Shown here piece after piece: positions 36,110 to 43,629 of a stretch of 64,000 bases of DNA. The notes under the pieces are model-generated. The model saw nothing but the letters and a program-made list of their open reading frames with translations. It made no database searches and was not told the origin of the DNA. Numbering within the stretch: the first letter of the stretch is position 1; the number at the start of each line of letters is the position of its first letter. The position numbers were made by a program, and so were the translations under genes. Origin of the DNA: Pandoraea terrigena. Its GTDB lineage: Bacteria; Pseudomonadota; Gammaproteobacteria; Burkholderiales; Burkholderiaceae. Where the stretch lies: contig NZ_CABPRU010000013.1 of the NCBI RefSeq assembly GCF_902459705.1, positions 62,001 through 126,000 of the forward strand, in the 5' to 3' direction.

Positions 36110-37732
36110 CTAGCCTTTCAGCAGCTTGAGGCGTTGCACCTTGCCCGACGGGCCACGGGGCAAATCCGTCACGAAGCGAAATTCCTTCGGCGTCTTGTAG
36201 CGCCCCAACGTCTGCAGGCAGTGTTCGCGCAGCGCCGCGGCATCGGGCGGCGCGCCATCGCCACCGGTGGCGTCGCTGCCTTGGTCACGGACGACGACGA
36301 ACGCCACGATCTCTTGTCCATAGGCGGGATCGGGCACGCCCACCGCCGCGGCCTCCAGCACACCCGGATGGCGCATCAGGGCCTCGTCGATCTCGCGCGG
36401 CGCGATGTTCTCGCCGCCCTTGATGATCAGCTCCTTGGCCCGCCCGGTAATGTAGAAATACCCGTCGCTGTCGCAGAAGCCAAGATCGCCGGTACGCAGC
36501 CAACCGTCGGCGGTGAACGTGGCTGATGTCTCGTCCGGGCGCTTGTAGTAGCCGCACATGACCTGGGCGCCGCGCAACACCAGTTCGCCGATCTCGCCGG
36601 GGGCCGTCTGCGCGCCGTCGCGACGAACGACCTTCGCCTCGCCGCCCGACGGCAGGCCGATGCTGCCCACGCGTCGCCGGGTCGCATCGAGCGGGTTGCT
36701 GAACACCGGGGCCGCCGTCTCCGTCATGCCCATCGTCTCGATGATGCCGATGCCGAAGCGCGCTTCGAAGGCACGATGGTGATCCGCCGGCAGCGCCGCC
36801 GACGCGCTTCGGCAGAAGCGCAGCGCCGCCAGGGCGGATCGGTCCGGCACCTCGCCGTCGAGCAGATACGCCACGATGGTCGGTACCACATTGATCCACG
36901 AGCATTGCGTGGCCATCACGTCGCGCCAGAACGTGCGCGCCGAAAAGCGTGGCGTCATCGCGACCGAGCCGCCATGAAACAGCGGCGCGAGCAGCGTGAC
37001 CACGAGTCCGTTGATGTGATAGAGCGGCAGCGACGCCAGCACGCGGTCGTCTGGCGTCAGGCGGTGCTCCGCGCTGATGAATCCCGCGTTGGCCAGCAAG
37101 TTCCCGTGCGTAAGCATCACCCCTTTGGGCACGCCAGTCGTCCCCGACGTGTACATGAGCAGCGCGACATCACACATCTCCGGCGCGACAGGCGCGGCGG
37201 ATCCCACCAGCGGCGCGAGCTCGGGCAACATCGTCGCCTCCGCGGAGGTGCAGACGCACGCCACCGGCCGCATCGTGCCTTGCGCGCGCAACGCGTCCAC
37301 CGCCTGCGTCATTGCGGGCTGCATCGCCTCGGACACGAAGATCAGCCGCGTATCCGAGTGCGCCACGATGTACTGCAACTGCGTCGGCTGGCACAGCAGG
37401 TTGATCGGATTGACGATCAGGCCGCTGTACATCGCCGCGAGAATCAGGCGCGCCGTCTGCAAGCCGTTGCCCATGCAGACCGACACGATGTCCCCCTGGC
37501 GCAGTCCGGCATCGGCGAATCGCCGGGCGAGTTCGCGGCAATCGTCGCGCAAGCCGGTAAAGGTGAGCGTGCCGGTGTCCGATCCCGCCTCACTGGTGGT
37601 CAACAGGTAAGGCTTATCGCCAAACGCCGCCGCCTGAGCATCGATCAGGTCGCGCAGCGTGCGCGGCGGTGTCATCTGGCTTTCGTGTGCCGTGACGTCA
37701 GCGACCGAAGCCCGATTCATGGGCGCGTTCAT
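36110..37732 (-). CDS. sauT: AMP-forming CoA ligase, probable sulfoacetate-CoA ligase SauT
   Basis: 540 residues from the ATG at 37732, which overlaps the sauS stop (ATGA) and has GGGAGGG upstream. The adenylate-forming motifs are complete: LLMYTSGTTGVPKGVMLTHG, ETMGMTETAAPVFSN, GWLRTGDLGFCDSDGYFYIT and the catalytic lysine near the C-terminus in PRGPSGKVQRLKL. It would convert an acid, ATP and CoA to acyl-CoA, AMP and pyrophosphate. Direct coupling to a CoA-acylating aldehyde dehydrogenase and an MFS gene is the sauSTU arrangement, in which sulfoacetate becomes sulfoacetyl-CoA. Other short acids cannot be excluded. Confidence 0.75.
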   Translation of the reverse strand: MNAPMNRASVADVTAHESQMTPPRTLRDLIDAQAAAFGDKPYLLTTSEAGSDTGTLTFTGLRDDCRELARRFADAGLRQGDIVSVCMGNGLQTARLILAAMYSGLIVNPINLLCQPTQLQYIVAHSDTRLIFVSEAMQPAMTQAVDALRAQGTMRPVACVCTSAEATMLPELAPLVGSAAPVAPEMCDVALLMYTSGTTGVPKGVMLTHGNLLANAGFISAEHRLTPDDRVLASLPLYHINGLVVTLLAPLFHGGSVAMTPRFSARTFWRDVMATQCSWINVVPTIVAYLLDGEVPDRSALAALRFCRSASAALPADHHRAFEARFGIGIIETMGMTETAAPVFSNPLDATRRRVGSIGLPSGGEAKVVRRDGAQTAPGEIGELVLRGAQVMCGYYKRPDETSATFTADGWLRTGDLGFCDSDGYFYITGRAKELIIKGGENIAPREIDEALMRHPGVLEAAAVGVPDPAYGQEIVAFVVVRDQGSDATGGDGAPPDAAALREHCLQTLGRYKTPKEFRFVTDLPRGPSGKVQRLKLLKG

Positions 37733-39189
37733 CGTCCGACCCTCCCAAAATAGTCCCCCAGCAATTCGTCGACCTCGGGCACGGCCGCCGCGATGGGGAA
37801 GGCCACGCGCGTCACGTTCAGATATTGGCGAAAGCCGAGGTTGTCGGTGAAGTTGTTCTTGCCCCATGTCCCGCAACCCATCGACAACGAGAACGGCAGG
37901 CCGTTATCGAAATTCCCGCCGGTGGCGAAGCAATGCGCCTGGTTGACGATCACGCGAGCGACCGGCAATGTCTCGGCCAACGTCACGGCCTGCGCCGGGT
38001 CCGCCCCGTGCAATCCGACGGAATGGCCCGCGCCCATGTACGCATAGATCTGGTCGACGAGCGCCGCCGCATCCGCAAAGTCCCTGGCGCGATAGACCGT
38101 GAGCACCGGTGAGAGCTTCTCGCCCGAGAACGGATGATCGGCGCCTATGCCCGACTCCTCGACCATCAGGAACGCCGACTGCTGGGCTGCTACGTCGTCA
38201 AGCCCGGCCAATTGCGCGATCGTCGGTGCGGCTTTCGCCGTACAACGGCTCGCCAGCTTGCCGTCCACCCACATGACGTCCTGAAGCGCCCGCTTCTGGC
38301 TCGCGTCCAGCAGCACGCCGCCGGCGGCACGCAGCGCATCGATCATGGCGTCGTAGACGACGCTTTCGATGACGACGCTGTTCTCTGACGAACAACTCGT
38401 CGCGTTGTCGAACGTCTTGGAGCGCGCGATCTTGGCCGCGGCATCGCGCAGATCGGCGCTCGCCGTGACGATGGAGGCCACGTTGCCGGCCCCGACGCCG
38501 AACGCCGGGGTGCCGCTCGTGTAGGCCATGCGCACGTTCGACTGTGAACCGGTGGCGACAACCAGGTCGGCCTGGCGCATCAGCGCCGCCGTCGCTGCCT
38601 TGGTGATGGGGGTAGGCAACATCTGCACGAGATCCGGCGACAACCCGGCCTTGACGAGTTCCGCGTGAATGAAGTCGAGCAACAGCGCGCACGCGGAATG
38701 CCCCTTGGGCGACGGCGCGACGATCACGGCGTTGCCGCACTTGAGCGCGTTGATGATCTTGTTCGCGGGGGTCGCTGCGGGATTCGTGGAGGGTGTGATG
38801 GCTGCAACCACGCCCACCGGACGGGCGATTTCCACGACGCCTTTCTGCGTGTCCTGCGCAATCACGCCATGCGTCTTGCGTCCGTGCAGATCGCGCAGCA
38901 GCCCGAGTGTCTTGCGAAAGTTCTTCTGGAACTTGTCGTCGACGTTCCCGAGCCCGGTGTCGCGCACCGCGAGTTCGGCCAGTTGCCGGTTGCGCAGCGG
39001 TTCCATAATCGCCCATGCCGCCGCGCTGGCCGCCATGTCCAGCGTCTGTTGCCCCGCGCTTGCAAAATCACGCTGCGCCGCCCGGGCGCGGGCGACGAGC
39101 GCCGCGACCTGGGCGTCGACGTCCTGCGCGAGCGCGTCGGCGTGCCTGTCGGCAGGGGGGACGATGGCTCCGAAAGCCCTTGAATTCAT
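37729..39189 (-). CDS. sauS: CoA-acylating aldehyde dehydrogenase, probable sulfoacetaldehyde dehydrogenase SauS
   Basis: 486 residues from the ATG at 39189, with CAGGAG upstream. It belongs to the AdhE/EutE-like acylating aldehyde dehydrogenases: VGVVAAITPSTNPAATPANK near residue 115, and the catalytic cysteine in DNATSCSSENSVVIES. SauS reduces sulfoacetyl-CoA to sulfoacetaldehyde with NADPH and releases CoA. The gene is first in the order sauS-sauT-sauU, as described for Cupriavidus necator. The next step (Xsc, sulfoacetaldehyde acetyltransferase) is not in this window. Ordinary acetaldehyde or propionaldehyde dehydrogenase is the alternative. Confidence 0.75.
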   Translation of the reverse strand: MNSRAFGAIVPPADRHADALAQDVDAQVAALVARARAAQRDFASAGQQTLDMAASAAAWAIMEPLRNRQLAELAVRDTGLGNVDDKFQKNFRKTLGLLRDLHGRKTHGVIAQDTQKGVVEIARPVGVVAAITPSTNPAATPANKIINALKCGNAVIVAPSPKGHSACALLLDFIHAELVKAGLSPDLVQMLPTPITKAATAALMRQADLVVATGSQSNVRMAYTSGTPAFGVGAGNVASIVTASADLRDAAAKIARSKTFDNATSCSSENSVVIESVVYDAMIDALRAAGGVLLDASQKRALQDVMWVDGKLASRCTAKAAPTIAQLAGLDDVAAQQSAFLMVEESGIGADHPFSGEKLSPVLTVYRARDFADAAALVDQIYAYMGAGHSVGLHGADPAQAVTLAETLPVARVIVNQAHCFATGGNFDNGLPFSLSMGCGTWGKNNFTDNLGFRQYLNVTRVAFPIAAAVPEVDELLGDYFGRVGR

Positions 39190-39474
39190 GTGATGTCTCC
39201 TGAGGCGCAAGGCGCCGGTTGTCGCTTGGTTCGCGTAATCAATCTAGCCAACCGGGCTGCGTCACGGGTCTCAAATTCCCGGACAAACCGGACACGTAGC
39301 GCGTGTGTACCGGTCGTCTCGATATTCGGGACCGATAGGGTCCGCAAAAGTGATGAATCCGATGCAGAATCGGGGGAAACAGCGCAGGTGAAAGGAAGCG
39401 ATCGTGCGTGCGACGTGTCGAAGCCGTCGCATCGACAGGCAAGGACTGCGCGGGGCATTGCATCAGGAGACGAC
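39190..39474. promoter_or_regulatory. sauS-sauR divergent control region with candidate operator repeats
   Basis: A 285-base divergent intergenic region. It contains a direct repeat CCGGACAAACCGGACA (39279-39294, two CCGGACA copies 9 bases apart) and a small inverted repeat GGACC-GATAG-GGTCC (39329-39343). Either may be an IclR-type operator. Both genes have an AGGAGAC ribosome-binding site. No promoter hexamers were assigned. Confidence 0.4.
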
Positions 39475-40239
39475 ATGACGGCATCGAATCAATCGAACGC
39501 AGCCGCAGTGCGAGCATTTCGCGTGCTCGAGACGCTGGCGACGGCAGGCGGGCCGCTCTCGATGATGGATCTGGTCAACGCGCTGGGGCTGCCGAAGCAG
39601 ACGGTGCATCGCATCCTCACCCAGCTCAAGGACGCCTGGCTCATCACGCGCAGCGCCAACGACCGCCGCTACGAATGCTCGCCGCGCGTTCGTGCGCTGG
39701 CCATCAACGTGCTGATGCAGACGGGCGCCGCCGCCGCGCGGCATGGCTTGCTGGAACAACTGGTCACACGCATCGGCGAGACGTGCAACCTCACGATGCT
39801 CTCGGGCAACGATGTGATTTACGTGGATCGTGTCGAGACGGAATGGCCACTGCGCATGCACCTGCAGCCGGGGTCGCACGTGCCAATGCATTGCTCGGCA
39901 AGCGGCAAGCTGCTACTGAGCTTTCTGCCGAAGGAGCGGCGTGAACGGCTGATCGAAACCCTGCCGTTGCGCAAATTCGCGGAACACACGTTTACCGATC
40001 GCGATGAATTTCGTGCCGAACTCGAACGCACGCGCCGGCGCAAGATGGCGATCAACAATCAGGAACACTTGCAGGGATTGATTGCCATTGCGGTGCCGGT
40101 CATGCTCAACCGCAATCGCGCCTGCGCGGCCATCGCGGTTCAGGCGCCCATCGGACGGCTGACGCTCGACGATCTGCTCGCCTTCGAGCCGGCGCTGAGG
40201 TTCGCCGCCGAAGAGACGGCGAAAACCTTCAAGAACTGA
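39475..40239 (+). CDS. sauR: IclR-family regulator, probable SauR
   Basis: 254 residues from the ATG at 39475, with CAGGAGA upstream. The N-terminal winged HTH (LSMMDLVNALGLPKQTVHRI) is followed by the IclR effector domain (DVIYVDRVETEWPLRMHLQP, then MHCSASGKLLLSFLP). The regulator of the Cupriavidus sulfoacetate cluster is also IclR-type and divergent. It probably senses sulfoacetate or its CoA ester. Its 3' end overlaps the convergent DUF1537 kinase gene by 11 bases. Confidence 0.8.
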   Translation: MTASNQSNAAAVRAFRVLETLATAGGPLSMMDLVNALGLPKQTVHRILTQLKDAWLITRSANDRRYECSPRVRALAINVLMQTGAAAARHGLLEQLVTRIGETCNLTMLSGNDVIYVDRVETEWPLRMHLQPGSHVPMHCSASGKLLLSFLPKERRERLIETLPLRKFAEHTFTDRDEFRAELERTRRRKMAINNQEHLQGLIAIAVPVMLNRNRACAAIAVQAPIGRLTLDDLLAFEPALRFAAEETAKTFKN

Positions 40240-41629
40240 GTGGCGCGGCGCGTGACGATGTGCCGTGCACCAGACGCTCGAACACGTCGACGCCGCCCAT
40301 CTGTCCGCCCTTGAGCAGGATCTCCATGCCGTCGAGCGCGGGTGCATCGCTACGAAGCCGGCACAACGGAGCGCCCGGCGAGACCATGCCAGCGTACGCC
40401 AGCCCCCAGGCATCGAGCGCGCGCACACCGTGGCTCGATGTGTCGCCGCCGGCAATGGCCATGCGGGAGACCGGCATCTCGTCCAGCACCCGCCTGAGCA
40501 GACGCCCCCCCGCCTGCGCCAATACCAATGCAGGCACTCCCCGATCCTGCGTCGATGCTTCGGTCGAAAGCGCACTGGATGGCACCGTGCAGGCGAGCGT
40601 ATGGCGTCCGGCGCGAAGGTGCCCGGCCAGTTGCCCCGCGGCCTCGCGACAGTAGCGCCCGTCCGGCTCGATCAGTCGCGCGGCGTCCAGGCGTACGACC
40701 TCGAACGACACGGCCGCCGCCACCTGGGCCGCTGTTACCGGCGACAGACTCCCCGCCAGCGCCAGCACCGGCCCCTTCGCGGCCGGGACATCGTCGCCCG
40801 ACACGCCGCCACCGTGCGCCATCGCGCTCGCCAGCGCCTGCGTCACGCTGCTCGGCCCCACGGCCAGCAACGGCGCGCGGCGCGCCGCGTCCCAGAGTTG
40901 CGCGCCGATCTGCGGCAAATCGCCCGGTCTGGCCACGTCCCACAGAATATTGACCATCCCCTCGGCGCGCAACGCTTCGACCCGCACCGACACGGCGTTC
41001 GGCGCAGCCGTCTCGCCCCCCCCTTCCGCCGGTGGCATCGCGTAGCACGTCCACGGGACGAGACCGATATCGCTCAGGCCCTGCTGCGCCAGATGCCGTC
41101 GCAGATCGGCTTCGTGCATCGGCGTCACGGGATGCCGGCGCATCGTCGGATGCCGGTCGATGCGCACGACCTCGCCGCCGGCACCCGCCGTAGCGAAGAG
41201 ATTGCCAAACAGGCAGTAGCGGCCCAGATTGGGCTGTCCACCGACGATCGCGACCCAGGGACTCGGCATCGACGGCGACAACGTGCGAACCGCCTCGCCG
41301 ATGCTCCCCACCTCCGGCGCACTGTCGAACGTCGAGCAGGTCTTGTAGTGCAACACCGTTGGCCGCAATTCCCGGGCCAGTTCCGCGATCGGCGCCAGCT
41401 CCTCCCGCATGCGGGCGGGCGCGAGCGAACGCGACACCCCCGCGATCCCCAGGCAATCGAGTGCCCCGAGCGTGGCGAGACGCGCCGCGTCCGGGGGCGC
41501 GAACAGCAGGATGCTGCGCAAGCCGGCACGTGCCGCGCTCGCCAGGGTATCGGTCGCCCCGGTGAAGTCGTCGCCGTAATACAGCAGTTGCGGGCGGTGC
41601 GTCATCGCCGCCAGAGATTCGATAGGCAT
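40229..41629 (-). CDS. DUF1537 acid-sugar kinase (OiaK-like)
   Basis: 466 residues from the ATG at 41629 (MPIESLAAM). The family signature LLYYGDDFTGATDTLASAAR is at the N-terminus and the nucleotide-binding GGDTSSHGVRALDAWGL and LKGGQMGG at the C-terminus. The kinase at 7153-8427 is a distant relative only, sharing motifs but differing in length and spacing. Beside a RuBisCO-like protein, the best known match is OiaK, 3-oxo-isoapionate 4-kinase, the step before OiaX. It is the last gene of the operon and begins just upstream of the RuBisCO-like protein stop region. A tetronate kinase role is the alternative. Confidence 0.8.
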   Translation of the reverse strand: MPIESLAAMTHRPQLLYYGDDFTGATDTLASAARAGLRSILLFAPPDAARLATLGALDCLGIAGVSRSLAPARMREELAPIAELARELRPTVLHYKTCSTFDSAPEVGSIGEAVRTLSPSMPSPWVAIVGGQPNLGRYCLFGNLFATAGAGGEVVRIDRHPTMRRHPVTPMHEADLRRHLAQQGLSDIGLVPWTCYAMPPAEGGGETAAPNAVSVRVEALRAEGMVNILWDVARPGDLPQIGAQLWDAARRAPLLAVGPSSVTQALASAMAHGGGVSGDDVPAAKGPVLALAGSLSPVTAAQVAAAVSFEVVRLDAARLIEPDGRYCREAAGQLAGHLRAGRHTLACTVPSSALSTEASTQDRGVPALVLAQAGGRLLRRVLDEMPVSRMAIAGGDTSSHGVRALDAWGLAYAGMVSPGAPLCRLRSDAPALDGMEILLKGGQMGGVDVFERLVHGTSSRAAPLSS

Positions 41630-41640
41630 GGCGGCACCGG

Positions 41641-42921
41641 TCAATGGCCGAAGTATCGCAACGCGGCTGCCAGCGCGGGCGCATCGCGAGACGCGTCCTC
41701 AAGCGACCGGCCAGCTCGCACCGCCCCCCACGCGTCGCGTAGACTCTGCACCCCCGCGGCCGGGCCGTCGGGATGTGCCAGAATCCCGCCGCCCGCCATG
41801 AAGAGCAGATCGTCGCGGCCCACGGCGCGCCAGGTCGCCGGTACCGTGCCAGCCCACTGCCCCGATGAGAACGCCGGCATCACCTGGTCCCGTTCGATGT
41901 CGTGCCCCGTTGCGTCGACCGCCAGCGGCATATAGCAGTCGTGCGCCGATTCGATCACCTCCGCGTCGGCCTGCGCGAACTTGCCTTGCAAGCCATGCAC
42001 ATGCATGTGATCGACGCCGGCCAGTCGCCAGAGCGTTTGATAGGCCTGAAAGCCGATGCCCAGCATCGGATCGCGTGACATCGCACCGTAGCCGTTGCGA
42101 TGGGCGTGGATCGCCAGATCGGTGTGCCGGCGCAGCGTCTGCACGGCCGAGAAGCCGCACCAGTTCAGGCTCACCATGACGCAATTTCCACCTTCGCGCG
42201 CCACGAGATCGGCATGGCGTCGCATCGCGTCCGTTTCGTCGGTGATGTTGAACGCCACCATCACCGGCTTGCCGGTGCGCGCGCGATGCTCGCGCACGGC
42301 CGCCATCACCGCCGGCACGCGCTGTGCGAGCGGCGCATGCACCGGGTTCGCGCACACTTCATCGTCCTTGATGAAATCGACGCCCGCCGCACACAGCCGC
42401 CCGACGAGCGCCGCCGTCTCCTCGGCGCTCATGCCGACGTTCGGCTTGAGGATCGTGCCGACCAGCGCACCTTCGCGCACGCCCGTCGATTGGCGCGTCC
42501 CGGCGATGCCGTAGTGCGGAAAGTCGAACTGTTGGCGGTAGCTCGCCGGCAACGCGATGCGCTCCAGCCGCATTCCCGTCACCTCGCCCAGGTCGTACAG
42601 ATTGCCGGCAAGCGTGGCCGCGAGCGTCGGCAGGTTCACGCCGACGTTCTCATATGGAAACGCGATCCGGACACGGGCGCGATGCCACGGGCCACGGATG
42701 CCCTTGCGCTCGAGAAACGCGTTCGGCAACGACGGCTGCGTCACGTCGCCCACGAGATCGACCGCTTCGACCACGGCGCGCGCGCGCTCTCGCAGTGCAT
42801 CCGTCTCCCCGGCCACGCGGGTAAACGTGCCGCAAGACTGCTCGCCGGCCATGACCTCGGCGACCTTGCGCGGATCGAGCGGCGTCTCGATCAGATAGGT
42901 GGCGGACAGGTGCGCGCTCAT
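41641..42921 (-). CDS. RuBisCO-like protein (form IV type, OiaX-like)
   Basis: 426 residues from the ATG at 42921. It keeps the RuBisCO large-chain core: Lys159 in GTILKPNVGM, and the metal set Lys185-Asp187-Glu188 in VDFIKDDEVC (matching K201, D203, E204 of plant RuBisCO). Histidines in HAHRNGYGAM and DHMHVHGLQGKF are at the H294/H327-like positions. True CO2-fixing loop 6 is not recognisable. OiaX, paired with a DUF1537 kinase, splits 3-oxo-isoapionate 4-phosphate to 3-phosphoglycerate and glycolate. Here the neighbours are the same kinase type, a VOC protein, an SDR and a TRAP transporter. The start overlaps the VOC stop (ATGA). Confidence 0.85.
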   Translation of the reverse strand: MSAHLSATYLIETPLDPRKVAEVMAGEQSCGTFTRVAGETDALRERARAVVEAVDLVGDVTQPSLPNAFLERKGIRGPWHRARVRIAFPYENVGVNLPTLAATLAGNLYDLGEVTGMRLERIALPASYRQQFDFPHYGIAGTRQSTGVREGALVGTILKPNVGMSAEETAALVGRLCAAGVDFIKDDEVCANPVHAPLAQRVPAVMAAVREHRARTGKPVMVAFNITDETDAMRRHADLVAREGGNCVMVSLNWCGFSAVQTLRRHTDLAIHAHRNGYGAMSRDPMLGIGFQAYQTLWRLAGVDHMHVHGLQGKFAQADAEVIESAHDCYMPLAVDATGHDIERDQVMPAFSSGQWAGTVPATWRAVGRDDLLFMAGGGILAHPDGPAAGVQSLRDAWGAVRAGRSLEDASRDAPALAAALRYFGH

Positions 42922-43472
42922 AGCGTCGTGAGATCCGGGAATTCGCGAACGGGGTCGGTGCCGTCCCATTTGGCAGCGGCCTCTCGAATCATCGTGAAGA
43001 GCTTGCCCTTGGGGCCGGCGACTTCGGACAGTTCGATGGTCGTACCGGGATGACAGCCGGGGTCGGCGCTGCGGTCTTCGAAATAGACGAAGCGACCGTT
43101 CTCGCCGACCTCGCCGCTCATGCAGACGTCAAAGCCGGCAGCACGCGCGCGCGCCAGATCGGCGTCGAAGCTCTCGGTCCAGTAGGCCACGTGCTGCGCC
43201 CCGCTACGCCCGGCGTTGAGGAAGTCCCGGTACATCGACGGTACGTCGTTGCGAATCTGCAGCAACTCGATCTGCAACCCGCCCGCGTTCGCCAGCGCGA
43301 CGGCGTTGTGCGGTTCGAAGTGCTCGCCGCGATACATGTAGTTGCGGATCGGTACCTTGGGGTTGTAGTACCACGGCCCGACACCGAGCACGTTCGACCA
43401 ATACGTCATTGCCGCCTCGATGTCCGGCACGAGGTATGCCACCTGGCGAATCTCGCCGAAGAATCTGCTCAT
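42918..43472 (-). CDS. VOC-family (glyoxalase-fold) protein
   Basis: 184 residues from the ATG at 43472 (MSRFFGEIRQVAYLVPDIEA), with AGGGAAGA upstream. It has the VOC betaalphabetabetabeta pattern twice: VAYLVPDIEAAMTYWSNVLG and GAQHVAYWTESFDADLARARA, ending PGTTIELSEV with a likely metal glutamate. Family members include glyoxalase I, methylmalonyl-CoA epimerase and several isomerases or dioxygenases. In this operon it is translated directly before the RuBisCO-like protein, so an isomerase or epimerase for a branched oxo-acid is plausible. I know of no defined function for this pairing. Confidence 0.8.
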   Translation of the reverse strand: MSRFFGEIRQVAYLVPDIEAAMTYWSNVLGVGPWYYNPKVPIRNYMYRGEHFEPHNAVALANAGGLQIELLQIRNDVPSMYRDFLNAGRSGAQHVAYWTESFDADLARARAAGFDVCMSGEVGENGRFVYFEDRSADPGCHPGTTIELSEVAGPKGKLFTMIREAAAKWDGTDPVREFPDLTTL

Positions 43473-43496
43473 GGGTCTTCCCTGTTGTCGTCTGTT

Positions 43497-43525
43497 GCGT
43501 GGCGTCCGGATGTGCGGCGCCACGC
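43497..43525 (-). promoter_or_regulatory. Hairpin in the leader upstream of the VOC gene
   Basis: GCGTGGCG (43497-43504) pairs with CGCCACGC (43518-43525) over a 13-base loop. It sits 24 bases before the VOC start, in the 157-base gap after the TRAP permease stop. This is the largest gap in the operon, so an internal promoter or processing site is possible. Confidence 0.35.
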
Positions 43526-43629
43526 GAAGCAGCGTCCGCCTCGCTCGCCGCCATCGTCGAATGGTTGTTGGATGCCCTTGTATCGGGGCGCTTGCCGCGT
43601 CGTGGGTGTCGTGTGCCGGGTGGGTTTCG

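Noticed and set aside
41641-42921. Carbon-fixing RuBisCO
   Set aside because: No small subunit, phosphoribulokinase or recognisable loop 6 is present. The kinase partner and TRAP transporter indicate catabolism.
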